Below the pieces are notes generated by a model. The model did no database searches and was not told the origin of the DNA. It saw nothing but the letters and a program-made list of their open reading frames with translations. A stretch of 64,000 nt of DNA from the NCBI RefSeq assembly GCF_016908015.1, contig NZ_JAFBDB010000002.1, forward strand, positions 434,001-498,000, read 5' to 3'. The position numbers were made by a program, and so were the translations under genes. This document shows positions 1-8,678 of this stretch, piece after piece. How positions within the stretch are numbered: position 1 is the stretch's first letter; each line of letters opens with the position of its first letter. The stretch comes from Clostridium pascui. Lineage in GTDB: Bacteria; Bacillota; Clostridia; Clostridiales; Clostridiaceae.

Positions 1-116
1 TATATAATTTATAAGAAATCGCTATGCAAATTTAAGGAATTAGGATAAAGATGCTATGGATTAGTACCTAGAACCTAGAAGCTTGCGAACAACTTTTTAA
101 ATTTTGGAGGTAAATT

Positions 117-701
117 ATGAGTAGAACAAATTTTAAGGGCAGTGCTATGTTGAATCCTGTTCCTGTAGTTTTAGTAACTTCTAAGAACTCAGAGGGAAAG
201 GTAAATGTATTTACAGCGGGGTGGGTAGGAACCGCTTGTACAAGACCTCCTATAATATCACTTGCTATAAGACCTGAAAGGCTTTCTTATGAATATATAA
301 AAGAAACAGGAGAATTTGTAGTTAATTTACCATCTAAAGATTTGGTAAAAGCAGTGGACTTTTGTGGCGTTAAGTCTGGAAGAGATTTAGATAAACTAAA
401 ACACTTTAATTTAAATATAGAAGAAAGTGAAAGTATTTCAGTTCCATCTATAAAGGAATGTCCTGTGGCATTAGAGTGTAGATTAAAAGATATTATAAAA
501 CTAGGTTCTCATGATCTGTTTTTAGGAGAAGTGACCAATGTACAGGTAGAGGATTTTCTTATAGATGAAAAGGGAAAGATACATTATGAGAAGGCAAATT
601 TGATGAGTTATTGTCATGGAGAATATTATCCATTGCCTGAAAAATCAATAGGTAAGTTTGGGTTTTCAGTACAAAAGAAAAAGAAAAAGAAAAAGAAGTA
701 G
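117..701 (+). CDS. Flavin reductase family protein (FMN-binding split barrel)
   Basis: The 194-residue protein matches the flavin reductase-like domain family. It has an early PVPVVLVTS strand, then the FTAGWVGTACTRPPIISLAI segment that in this family contacts FMN, and a later HYEKANLMSYCHGEYYPL end. Such proteins bind FMN or FAD and reduce it or pass electrons to a partner; the natural partner cannot be told here. The start is set by GGAGG at 106-110, six bases before ATG. The gene stands alone, with DUF421 convergent downstream. Odd feature: the last eight residues are all lysine, encoded by a run of AAAAAG hexamers (about 672-697), so length could change by slippage without frameshift. The fold is secure, the substrate unknown. 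Confidence 0.85.
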   Translation: MSRTNFKGSAMLNPVPVVLVTSKNSEGKVNVFTAGWVGTACTRPPIISLAIRPERLSYEYIKETGEFVVNLPSKDLVKAVDFCGVKSGRDLDKLKHFNLNIEESESISVPSIKECPVALECRLKDIIKLGSHDLFLGEVTNVQVEDFLIDEKGKIHYEKANLMSYCHGEYYPLPEKSIGKFGFSVQKKKKKKKK

Positions 702-711
702 ACATTTTTAA

Positions 712-763
712 AAAGATGCTTAAATCAACTCGCATATATAAAAGGAGAGGTTTAGGCATCTTT
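712..763. terminator. Shared hairpin between convergent genes
   Basis: Two 14-base arms (712-725 and 750-763) pair with one mismatch around a 24-base loop. The site lies between the convergent flavin reductase and DUF421 genes, with A-rich sequence on the left. It is likely a weak bidirectional terminator. Confidence 0.5.
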
Positions 764-766
764 AGT

Positions 767-1471
767 TTACTTATACACGAAAATCTTCATGTTGTCCTTA
801 TTATCAACGGTTCCAAGCAGAACGTTTTTTACTTCAATTTGATATGAGTTTTTTAAGTTGGAAATAACCCAATCTTCATTCTTATGAATTTGTTCTAGTT
901 CCTTGGTAATAATTTTACCTTCTTTAATAATTGTTCTAGGCAAATAAAAAGGTTCTGCTTTCAGTTGATAGTATGAAGGGGTAAGGGGTTCATATTTTGG
1001 ATCCAAAAAAACAGAAATCTGTCCATCTGCTTCCCAAATTGCCAATGCTACCTTTTTTACATCATCTACTTTTGCTTCACGTAATTCTTCTAATAACACA
1101 TCAATAGATATTCTTGCTTTTTTTAATCCTTTATAAAGGATTTCTCCATCTTTAACAACTATGATTGGTGAATTGTTAAGAACTTTTCTTAAAGACGGAA
1201 ACCTAAGAATTCCAAATATGCCGCCCAGATAAAGAACAACTAACACAATTGTAGTAACAATAGACCCTTGTAAACCAAGCCTTTCATCAGATAAAGGATG
1301 AGCAATAACATTTCCAATTACTAAAGCAATAACAAAATCAAGGAGTCTTAATTGAGATATGGTACGTTGTCCTAAGGCTCTTGCAACTGTAACCAAAAAG
1401 AAAAAAGCAATAATAGCACGAAGAATCCACTGGAGGGTGGTAAGTGTTTCTTGACCTTGTAAAAAACTCAT
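767..1471 (-). CDS. DUF421 domain membrane protein (YetF-like)
   Basis: This is a DUF421 family protein of about 234 residues. The N-terminus has two to three hydrophobic helices (around residues 15-35, 45-65 and 70-90). The family signature LGQRTISQLRLLDFVIALVIG comes next, followed by a soluble C-terminal part beginning NNSPIIVVKDGEIL. The family function is not established; Bacillus members (YetF, YdfS, YrbG) are membrane proteins of unknown role. Two ATGs are in frame. The outer one at 1480 directly abuts GAGGAG (zero spacing), while the one at 1471 lies nine bases away, so I chose 1471. It is transcribed away from the flotillin gene, separated by its terminator. Confidence 0.85.
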   Translation of the reverse strand: MSFLQGQETLTTLQWILRAIIAFFFLVTVARALGQRTISQLRLLDFVIALVIGNVIAHPLSDERLGLQGSIVTTIVLVVLYLGGIFGILRFPSLRKVLNNSPIIVVKDGEILYKGLKKARISIDVLLEELREAKVDDVKKVALAIWEADGQISVFLDPKYEPLTPSYYQLKAEPFYLPRTIIKEGKIITKELEQIHKNEDWVISNLKNSYQIEVKNVLLGTVDNKDNMKIFVYK

Positions 1472-1540
1472 ATGATGCATCTCCTCTATGTAAAAAGTTT
1501 ATCACGCAGTTTAACACTAATGTTATTTTAACCAATAATA

Positions 1541-1582
1541 AATAAAAAAATTAAAAGAGGATAAATAAAAATTTATCCTCTT
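1541..1582 (-). terminator. Rho-independent terminator of the flotillin gene
   Basis: Two perfect 12-base arms (1555-1566 and 1571-1582) enclose an AAAA loop. Read on the minus strand, the hairpin is followed by a run of T from the A-rich stretch at 1541-1554. Confidence 0.85.
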
Positions 1583-1604
1583 CGCAATAAAATATATATA
1601 CGGA

Positions 1605-3092
1605 TTATTGATCCATGTTAGCCGATACTGCTTCATCTTTAATATCTTTTATTTCAGCCGTAAGATCCTTTGGCTTAATATCATTAGAATTAGCAGCCAT
1701 ATCTTTATTAACAAAATTATTTAACACCTTTGATAAATCTACGCCGGTTAAGCTTTTTAATACTTCAAAACCATTTGCAGTTACATCTGTAACTATTTTG
1801 GACACTTTTGATGCGCCCTGAGTGCCTCCATTGTCTATTACAGTTAAATTATCTATCTGTTCTAATGGCTTAGATACTTCCTTCATTACATCTGGTAACT
1901 TATTTACAATCATTTCAACTACTGCAGCTTCACCGTATTTCGCCATTGCTTCTGCAAGTCTATCTTTTGCCTCAGCTTCGGCAATACCCTTTGCCTTGAT
2001 AGCTTCAGCTTCTGCTAGACCTTTTGCTCTTATTGCTTCTGCATCTGCTTGAGCTTGTATCTTTTTCGCATCTGCCTCAGCTATTGCTCGTACTCTTATT
2101 GTCTCAGCTTCAGCTTCAGCTTGTTTAATTGCTTGTATTTTATGTGCTTCAGCAGCAACCTCGATTTCATATCTTTTAGCATCAGCAGGCTTTTTAACTT
2201 CAGCTATTAATTTCTTTTCCACAACTAGTGCTTCTTTTTCAGCAAGTTCGGCTTGTTGCTCAGCCAGTATTGCATTATTCTCAGCTTCTTGCAATTTATA
2301 TGCAACGTCAGCATTTGCTTTCGCCTTATCCTGTTCAGCTCTATAGGATTCCAATTTTATTCTTTTATCTCTTTCACTTTGAGCTATTTCAGCCTCAGCT
2401 TCTAATTTTGCCTTTTGACCTTCCCTTGTAGCACTTGCAGTTTTAATTTCTGTATCTCTCTTTCTTTCAGCTTCAGCTATATCAGCTTCAGACTTTGCTG
2501 CTGCTATTTGAGGCTTTGCTCTGTTTTCAAGGTAACCACCTTGAGTGCTTATCTTTAAGATTGTATAAGATATTAGGATTAAACCCATTGATTCTAATTC
2601 ATTTCTTATATCATCTTCAATTCTTTGCTCAAAAGAAGCCCTATCCTCGTTTATTTGCTCTACTGTTAAAGTAGAAATTATACCCCTTAATTTACCTTCC
2701 AATATCTGTTCAACTATGGTTCTTATAACATTTACGGTATTATTGTCTCCGCCGCTGCAGAATTGTTCAACAGCTTTTAATATATTTTCAGTATCATTTT
2801 TAACCTTTACTACAGCAGTACCTACTATATTTACAAATATACCTTGTCTTGCAGGAGCTTCATTTACATCTGTTGTCATGGATATATTCTCCAGTGATAT
2901 AGTACAAGATGTTTCTAATATAGGGATCATAAAACCCCCTTTTCCTGATAAAACTCTTTTCTTTAATCCTGTAATAACAAGTGCTTTGTCAGCAGGTACC
3001 CTTCGCCAAAAACATAATATTACTGCTAATACTACTATTACAGCAATTATTATTGGCAGCAAATGAAATAGTGAATTTAATAAATTTTGCAT
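1605..3092 (-). CDS. floT: Flotillin-like SPFH/band 7 protein
   Basis: The 495-residue protein has flotillin architecture. An N-terminal membrane anchor (about residues 10-28, IIIAVIVVLAVILCFW) is followed by a PHB/SPFH domain (about 30-200). A long Ala/Glu/Lys coiled coil (about 200-400) is rich in EAEA repeats. The C-terminus is the flotillin tail with AMAKYGEAAVVEMIVNKLPD. Flotillins oligomerise under the membrane and organise functional microdomains. Bacillus FloT is usually encoded next to an NfeD partner; none is adjacent here. SD-like GGAGG precedes the ATG at 3092. The gene is monocistronic between a terminator and a 399-base intergenic region. The family call is firm, and the symbol is by similarity to Bacillus floT. 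Confidence 0.9.
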   Translation of the reverse strand: MQNLLNSLFHLLPIIIAVIVVLAVILCFWRRVPADKALVITGLKKRVLSGKGGFMIPILETSCTISLENISMTTDVNEAPARQGIFVNIVGTAVVKVKNDTENILKAVEQFCSGGDNNTVNVIRTIVEQILEGKLRGIISTLTVEQINEDRASFEQRIEDDIRNELESMGLILISYTILKISTQGGYLENRAKPQIAAAKSEADIAEAERKRDTEIKTASATREGQKAKLEAEAEIAQSERDKRIKLESYRAEQDKAKANADVAYKLQEAENNAILAEQQAELAEKEALVVEKKLIAEVKKPADAKRYEIEVAAEAHKIQAIKQAEAEAETIRVRAIAEADAKKIQAQADAEAIRAKGLAEAEAIKAKGIAEAEAKDRLAEAMAKYGEAAVVEMIVNKLPDVMKEVSKPLEQIDNLTVIDNGGTQGASKVSKIVTDVTANGFEVLKSLTGVDLSKVLNNFVNKDMAANSNDIKPKDLTAEIKDIKDEAVSANMDQ

Positions 3093-3180
3093 TTTAATTT
3101 TCCCATCCTCCCTTTTGATAATTCTTTTGATGTATTTGTATATATTATATTCTACTATAGATACTTACACTTAAACACTA

Positions 3181-3220
3181 TTTAGGAAAATTTAATAATA
3201 TTTAGGAAAACTTAATAATA
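3181..3220. repeat. Two tandem 20-bp repeats
   Basis: Two adjacent 20-base units (3181-3200 and 3201-3220) start TTTAGGAAAA and differ at one base; a partial third copy follows. They lie between the flotillin and first CAP-protein genes. The rest of 3093-3491 is AT-rich, with only the CAP-gene promoter recognisable. Confidence 0.7.
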
Positions 3221-3418
3221 TTTAATGTGAGAAATGATAGCATAATATTTTTTTGCAAGAAAGTTTAAACTTATATATACATCTTTATCATTTATATTTA
3301 TTTTTATAAAGCTTGATTTTCTTAAGGTCATAGAGGTTAGGAGATAGAATAATTGACTTTCATAACTGGTGAATTAATGCAAATAAATTATGCAATTGAT
3401 GGTATTTTTAAAATAGTG

Positions 3419-3447
3419 TTAAAATTAGCGAAAAATCATGTTATAAT
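3419..3447 (+). promoter_or_regulatory. Promoter of the first CAP lipoprotein gene
   Basis: TTAAAA (-35, 3419-3424), a 17-base spacer and TATAAT (-10, 3442-3447). The same arrangement with nearly the same spacer end (CATGT before TATAAT) recurs at 4573-4601 before the paralogue, so the promoter was duplicated with the gene. Confidence 0.65.
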
Positions 3448-3491
3448 CAATCTCGTGAAATGCCAATAAAAGTGATAGAGGGGGATTATCA

Positions 3492-4463
3492 ATGAAAAGA
3501 TTAGCGATTTTTGTATCAACAATTGCGATAATAGCATCTCTAGCTTCAGGATGTAGCAATTCATCAGTAGAAAAATTAGCAGGGGCTAATGGTACACCAA
3601 TAGCCATTGAAAATGGAGAAGGAACAAAGAAACCAGTAGATGTTAAAGAAGAAATTTCAAAAGTTGTGGATAATAAAGAAACTAATAATATACAATCCAA
3701 AGAGGAAAAGGATACTAATATATCTGAAGATAAAATATCTACAAATAATGAAGATAAAAAAGAAGTAATTGAAACAGAAGGTAAAGAAGTTGATGTGCGA
3801 AATAATGATGAATGTATTACTGATGAAAATCAGTGGACAAACATAATAAACCAAATTAGTAATTCACCAATTAAGCCAGAAGTTACTACACCAGTAAAGC
3901 AGCCTGAAGATAAGCCAGAAGTCACTGCGCCAGTAGAACAACCTGAAGATAAACTAGAGGTTACTATACCAGTTGAACAACCTGAAGATAAACCAGAAGT
4001 TACTGCACCAGTTACAAAACCTGAAGTGAAACCGGAAGCTCCAAAGCCAACTAATCCAGAGAATAATCTAGGACAAGCTGGGGATTCACAGGTAAATGAA
4101 TTTGAAAAGGAAGTAGTAAGACTTACAAATATTGAAAGATCAAAAGAAGGTTTAAAACCATTAACATTAAATGTTGAATTAAGTAAAGTTGCTAGAATAA
4201 AATCTAAGGATATGGTAGATAAGAAATATTTTGACCACAATTCACCGACCTATGGATCACCATTTGATATGATGAAATCCTTTGGAATTTCCTATAAAGC
4301 AGCAGGAGAAAACATTGCCTATGGACAAAGAACTCCAGAAGAAGTTGTAAAAGGATGGATGAATTCTCCTGGGCACAGAGCAAATATATTAAATGGCAAC
4401 TTCACTGAAATAGGTGTAGGTTTTTATAATAATTACTGGACACAGATGTTTATAGGAAAATAA
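3492..4463 (+). CDS. CAP (SCP/YkwD-like) domain lipoprotein, copy 1
   Basis: The 323-residue secreted lipoprotein has signal peptide residues 1-20, with lipobox LASGC placing the lipidated Cys at 21. An acidic, low-complexity stalk follows (about 22-120). Next come four 13-residue Pro/Glu repeats (PEVTxPVxQPED type, bases 3873-4028). The C-terminal CAP domain (about 200-323) contains HNSPTYGSPFDMM, AGENIAYG and WMNSPGHRANILN. Bacterial CAP domains of the YkwD type are extracellular proteins, often spore- or envelope-associated, with mostly unproven activities. The ATG follows a GAGGGGG box. It is a tandem paralogue of the next gene: signal peptides and CAP domains are nearly identical, and the stalks differ in length and repeats. 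Confidence 0.9.
   Translation: MKRLAIFVSTIAIIASLASGCSNSSVEKLAGANGTPIAIENGEGTKKPVDVKEEISKVVDNKETNNIQSKEEKDTNISEDKISTNNEDKKEVIETEGKEVDVRNNDECITDENQWTNIINQISNSPIKPEVTTPVKQPEDKPEVTAPVEQPEDKLEVTIPVEQPEDKPEVTAPVTKPEVKPEAPKPTNPENNLGQAGDSQVNEFEKEVVRLTNIERSKEGLKPLTLNVELSKVARIKSKDMVDKKYFDHNSPTYGSPFDMMKSFGISYKAAGENIAYGQRTPEEVVKGWMNSPGHRANILNGNFTEIGVGFYNNYWTQMFIGK
3873..4028 (+). repeat. Four 39-bp coding repeats (Pro/Glu stalk)
   Basis: A 39-base unit repeated four times encodes KPEVTxPVxQPED-type segments in the stalk of the first CAP lipoprotein. The paralogue at 4646 has a shorter, differently repeated Pro/Thr stalk, so this array has changed since the duplication. Confidence 0.8.
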
Positions 4464-4572
4464 TATAATTTCCAATATGGATTTTAAGTATAGAAGAAAA
4501 AGAAAATTTACCAGCTAAAATTAGAATATATAAACAATTCTAAATGTAATTTCTGGTACTTTTTAAATTTTA

Positions 4573-4601
4573 TTAAAATTTATAGAAAAACATGTTATAA
4601 T
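4573..4601 (+). promoter_or_regulatory. Promoter of the second CAP lipoprotein gene
   Basis: TTAAAA (4573-4578), a 17-base spacer and TATAAT (4596-4601). The layout copies the promoter at 3419-3447. Confidence 0.65.
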
Positions 4602-4645
4602 GATTCTGGTGAATGGCCAAGAAAAGAGATATAGGAGGATTATCT

Positions 4646-5518
4646 ATGAAAAGAGTAGCAGTTTTAGTATCTACAATTGCGATAATAGCATCCTTAGCTT
4701 CCGGATGTAGCAGTTCATCAGCTGAAAAACTAACAGGTGCTAATAATGCGCCAATAGCAATTGAAAATGGAGAAGGGATTAAAAGCCCAATTGACCTTAA
4801 AGAAGAAATTGCAAAAGTTACAGAGAATAAAGAAGCTATAAAAGAAAATGACAACAAGGTATCAGAAGATAAAACGTCTACAAGTAATGAGGATCAAAAA
4901 GAAGTAACTGAAACTAATAAACAAGAAGTTGCTGTGCAAAATAATGATGAATGCATTACTGATACAAATGATTGGACAAACGTAGTAACTCAAGTTAAAA
5001 AACCACAAACGACTAAACCAGTAGTGACAAGACCAGTGGTTACAAAACCAGTGGACAAGCCAGAAACTACTGCACCAGTAGCACAACCAGAAGCTCCAAA
5101 ACCAACTACTCCAGAAAGTAATGTTGGACAAGCTGGAGATTCACAAGTAAATGAATTTGAAAAAGAAGTAGTAAGACTTACTAATATTGAAAGATCAAAA
5201 CAAGGATTAAAACCATTAACATTAAATGTTGAATTAAGTAAGGTTGCTAGGATAAAGTCTAAGGATATGGTTGATAAAAAATATTTTGATCATAATTCAC
5301 CTACCTATGGATCACCATTTGATATGATGAAATCCTTTGGAATTTCTTACAGAACAGCAGGAGAAAATATTGCCTATGGACAAAGAACTCCAGAAGAAGT
5401 TGTAAAAGGATGGATGAATTCACCAGGACATAGAGCAAATATATTAAATGGTAACTTCACTGAAATAGGTGTAGGTTTCTACAATAATTATTGGACACAA
5501 ATGTTTATAGGAAAATAA
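4646..5518 (+). CDS. CAP (SCP/YkwD-like) domain lipoprotein, copy 2
   Basis: The 290-residue paralogue of the preceding gene has signal peptide MKRVAVLVSTIAIIASLASG with lipidated Cys at 21. An acidic stalk follows, then a shorter Pro/Thr/Val segment (TKPVVTRPVVTKPVDKPETT region). The final roughly 130-residue CAP domain is almost identical to copy 1, both ending WTQMFIGK. I chose the ATG at 4646 because AGGAGGA lies seven bases upstream and it aligns with copy 1. An upstream in-frame ATG at 4613 lacks a ribosome site. The gene has its own duplicated promoter and ends at a strong terminator. Its role at the cell surface is unproven. Confidence 0.9.
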   Translation: MKRVAVLVSTIAIIASLASGCSSSSAEKLTGANNAPIAIENGEGIKSPIDLKEEIAKVTENKEAIKENDNKVSEDKTSTSNEDQKEVTETNKQEVAVQNNDECITDTNDWTNVVTQVKKPQTTKPVVTRPVVTKPVDKPETTAPVAQPEAPKPTTPESNVGQAGDSQVNEFEKEVVRLTNIERSKQGLKPLTLNVELSKVARIKSKDMVDKKYFDHNSPTYGSPFDMMKSFGISYRTAGENIAYGQRTPEEVVKGWMNSPGHRANILNGNFTEIGVGFYNNYWTQMFIGK

Positions 5519-5534
5519 TTCAATTATTAATTAG

Positions 5535-5572
5535 AAGGGCTATCTCAAATTGTATTTTGAGATAGCCCTTTA
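5535..5572 (+). terminator. Terminator after the CAP gene pair
   Basis: Perfect 15-base arms (5535-5549 and 5556-5570) flank a six-base loop. The U-tract is short, so it may work in both directions and also serve modAB. Confidence 0.8.
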
Positions 5573-5628
5573 TTATACAGATGAATATTTTTATGGAAAT
5601 GATATGAAAAATTAATATATAGATTATA

Positions 5629-6285
5629 CTAAGAGCATTTTTTCTTTAAATATAAGTTCAATATAAGGTTAAGTGAGAGGCTAAGCAGGATAACTATAAA
5701 TACAAGATTATTGGCATAATTAGTATTACCTGATTCTACTGAAAAGTAAATAGCTAAGGGAATGGTTTGAGTTTTACCAGCGATATTTCCCATAACCATA
5801 AGTGTTGCTCCAAATTCTCCAAGGGATCTGCAAAAGGATAATATAATTCCACTAATAAGTCCTGACCAACACATGGGAATCATTATATGAAAAAATACTT
5901 GAAATTCCGAGGCACCCATAGTGCGGGCTGCTTCTATATAAGACTTGTCTATACTTGTTATTGAAGATTTTACGCTTTGATACATAAGAGGAAAGGACAC
6001 TATAACAGCTGCTATAACTCCTGCACTAGTTGTAAATATAATTTGTAAATTAAAGCTTTCATATAATAGCTTTCCTAAAGCGCTGTTTTTACTAAGAACT
6101 ATGAGTAATATATATCCTATAACTGAAGGAGGAAGTACTAAAGGAAGGCTTAATATAGTTTCAATAAAATCTTTCATTAAAGTGTTGTTCTTCCAAAGAA
6201 GTTTTAAGACAATTAAGCTTAGTATAAGAACTATAGTTGTAGATATAATGGAAATCTTTAAAGATAAAATTATTGCATTACCCAT
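5629..6285 (-). CDS. modB: Molybdate ABC transporter permease ModB
   Basis: This is an inner-membrane permease of about 218 residues with five to six hydrophobic helices. The ABC permease EAA-type loop (YIEAARTMGASEFQVFFHIMIP) contacts the ATPase, and SLGEFGATLMVMGNIAGKTQTIPLAIY is typical of ModB. It lies just downstream of modA in the same direction and would move molybdate or tungstate. The start is uncertain: ATG at 6285 is 13 bases from GAAAGG, and an upstream TTG at 6297 sits only one base from it. I use the ATG. No modC ATPase follows; the next feature is the terminator of the CAP pair. Confidence 0.9.
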   Translation of the reverse strand: MGNAIILSLKISIISTTIVLILSLIVLKLLWKNNTLMKDFIETILSLPLVLPPSVIGYILLIVLSKNSALGKLLYESFNLQIIFTTSAGVIAAVIVSFPLMYQSVKSSITSIDKSYIEAARTMGASEFQVFFHIMIPMCWSGLISGIILSFCRSLGEFGATLMVMGNIAGKTQTIPLAIYFSVESGNTNYANNLVFIVILLSLSLNLILNLYLKKKCS

Positions 6286-6354
6286 AGTAAGTGTCAAACC
6301 TTTCGTATAAATAATAATTATTAGAAGCTTTCATATGACAATGATAAGTATTAA

Positions 6355-7134
6355 TTAATAATTAAATCCGTGCTTCTCAAATATCTTTTTACTAGATTCT
6401 TCATTTAAATAATATAGAAATTTCTGAGCCTCTTGTTTGCTTTTAGAGTTTGTAAGTATGCCGCATTTATAAACTATTTCACTATGACTTTGTGGTGGAA
6501 TGTTTACAATGCTTATTTTATCTTCTTTACCTAATGTATCTGTTTTAAATACTATTCCACCATCTACATTTTGTGTAAGTACGTAATTAAGGACATCTTT
6601 TACAGTTCTTCCATAAACAATAGTACCCTTTAAATTTTCAAAAATGTTATAATAATTAAGAGTTTCAAGCCCATATTTGCCTGCTGGGACTGTTTCTGGA
6701 GTTCCTATGGATAACTTGTCTAGCTTTGTTTTACGTAAATCTTCAATAGATTTAATATCTCCATGGTTTTTAAAACTTTTATTTATTATAAGAACTATCT
6801 CATTTTTTATGGTGTATTCTCCTAAAGTTTTATCTATTATATTAGATTTTAAAAGTTTATCATAGTTATCCTTATCTGCAGAAAAATATATATCTACAGG
6901 TGCACCTTCTTCTATTTGTTTTCTAAGGGTGCCCGAAGCAGCATAATTTATGTTTATTTTAATATTGTTTTCTTTTTCAAAATTACTTTTTATTTCATTT
7001 AATGGTTCCATAAGGCTTGATGCAGCTGATACCACTAGAGATTTATCGGTTTCTTTAGTGGATGAGCTACCACAGCCTATAAATATAAAAAAACAAGATA
7101 TAAATAAAATACAATTTAAGATATATTTTTTCAT
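6355..7134 (-). CDS. modA: Molybdate-binding lipoprotein ModA
   Basis: The 259-residue binding protein begins with a lipoprotein signal (IFIGC lipobox, Cys about 21). The ModA fold follows: VVSAASSLMEPLNEIKSNFE near the N-terminus, then NYAASGTLRKQIEEGAPVDIYFSAD and TPETVPAGKYGLETL, regions that line the oxyanion pocket in this family. It would capture molybdate or tungstate outside the cell and deliver it to ModB, which lies 69 bases downstream in the same operon. SD-like AAGGAG precedes the ATG. A TATAAT-like -10 lies upstream on the minus strand around 7180. Specificity between Mo and W cannot be told from sequence. Confidence 0.92.
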   Translation of the reverse strand: MKKYILNCILFISCFFIFIGCGSSSTKETDKSLVVSAASSLMEPLNEIKSNFEKENNIKININYAASGTLRKQIEEGAPVDIYFSADKDNYDKLLKSNIIDKTLGEYTIKNEIVLIINKSFKNHGDIKSIEDLRKTKLDKLSIGTPETVPAGKYGLETLNYYNIFENLKGTIVYGRTVKDVLNYVLTQNVDGGIVFKTDTLGKEDKISIVNIPPQSHSEIVYKCGILTNSKSKQEAQKFLYYLNEESSKKIFEKHGFNY

Positions 7135-7399
7135 AAAACCACTCCTTAAATTTATAAAATATGGGTATATTTACTTGTATTATATCACAGTATTTTATAA
7201 AAGGTAATTTTACTAAGATTAACATAAAAATATGTAGTAAAATATTCATTTCACTTTTAAGAGTATATAAATTATAATAAAATTGAGATATTTTTAGATA
7301 ATGGTGATTAACAAAGTATAAAATTTGCACTTAGGAAAGTATTGACTAATTATTAACTATATAACTATTAATTTAAGCGTAGCAGAGGGAGATAACAAT

Positions 7400-8632
7400 A
7401 TGTTTGATTCAAAGTTAAGTACATTACCAAATGGTTTAAATTTGGTTTCTATAAAAAAAGATACACAGGTATTTTCGCTTCATGCAGGAGTTAAGATAGG
7501 TTCTATATATGAAGAAGATGATGAAAAGGGAATTTGTCATCTTATTGAGCATATGCTTTTTAAGGGAACTGAAAATAGAAGTAATGAAGTTATAAATAAG
7601 GAGTTAGAAGAATTAGGTGGAGAGTATAATGCCTATACAGATCTCGAGTGCACGGTTTGCAGTGTAACTGCCTTAAGTGAAGAGCTTGAAAAGTCGCTAG
7701 AGATAGTAAGTGATATGATTTTAAATTCTAATTTTCCTGAGGAAGAGTTAAAAAAGGAAAAAGGAGTAGTTCTAGCAGAGATAAGGACAAGCAAAGATGA
7801 TGTAGAAGATTATAGTTTTAAAAGAATAAATGAGCTATCATACGTTAATAGTCCTTTAAAATATGATACTTTAGGTACAGAAAAACATGTGAAAAGTTTT
7901 ACAAGAAAAAAGCTTATAGATTTTTATAAAAGTCACTATATACCTAATGATATGTATGTAAGTATAGTGTCACCTTATGATCATGATTTTGTATATAAAT
8001 TAGTGGAAAAGTATTTTAAAAATGCTGAGGCTAAGGAAAGTATTAGTAAAAAGGTTAATGTAGAAGCAAATATTCCTGGCATCCACACATCATATAAAAA
8101 GGATATAGAGCAAAGTACGATTATTTATTTATTTACTTTTCCAAAGCTTACTAAAGAGGAAGAAATGGCTCTTAAGATATTAAATCATAAATTAGGGGAT
8201 AGCGGCAATTCTATGCTATTTAGAAATTTACGAGAAGACAGAGGACTTGCTTATGATGTGTATACAAATCTTGATACTACTGATTATGTGAGATCTTTGT
8301 ATATTTACACTGCAGTTGCAGAAGAAAATATAAAAGAAAGTATTAAAGTTATAGATAAGTGTTTACAAGATATAAATGAGGCAAGAATATCATTTGATGA
8401 TGCAACTATAAATCTTATGAAAAAGGTGTTAAAGACCGGAATCGTATTTACATTAGAAGATCCTACCGACTTAAGTAATTACGTAATACATCAAATGATT
8501 GACGGAGAAAGTATACAAGGATTTTTAGATGATATGAAAAAAATTGAGGAAATTAAGGAAGAAGATATATATAAAATAGCGCATACTGTACTCTCAAATC
8601 CAACTATTCATATTTTAAAGAGTAATAAATAA
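7400..8632 (+). CDS. M16 family zinc metallopeptidase
   Basis: The 410-residue protein is of the M16B (processing-peptidase-like) type. The inverted zinc motif HLIEH is at residues 47-51 and a third ligand Glu at about 127 (76 residues later, the family spacing), so the active site is intact. The second half carries the usual non-catalytic repeat with RNLREDRGLAYDVYT. These are cytoplasmic or membrane-associated proteases of uncertain substrate, like Bacillus YmxG/MlpA. The start ATG follows GAGGGAGA. It is probably co-oriented with recX 46 bases downstream. Confidence 0.88.
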   Translation: MFDSKLSTLPNGLNLVSIKKDTQVFSLHAGVKIGSIYEEDDEKGICHLIEHMLFKGTENRSNEVINKELEELGGEYNAYTDLECTVCSVTALSEELEKSLEIVSDMILNSNFPEEELKKEKGVVLAEIRTSKDDVEDYSFKRINELSYVNSPLKYDTLGTEKHVKSFTRKKLIDFYKSHYIPNDMYVSIVSPYDHDFVYKLVEKYFKNAEAKESISKKVNVEANIPGIHTSYKKDIEQSTIIYLFTFPKLTKEEEMALKILNHKLGDSGNSMLFRNLREDRGLAYDVYTNLDTTDYVRSLYIYTAVAEENIKESIKVIDKCLQDINEARISFDDATINLMKKVLKTGIVFTLEDPTDLSNYVIHQMIDGESIQGFLDDMKKIEEIKEEDIYKIAHTVLSNPTIHILKSNK

Positions 8633-8678
8633 TAGTTAATGATTATTAGGTATTGATTGTAGCAACAAGGAGGATGTT

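Noticed and set aside
3830-4240. 136-residue antisense frame inside the first CAP gene
   Set aside because: It mirrors the repetitive Pro/Glu coding region, has no ribosome site, and shows no recognisable domain.
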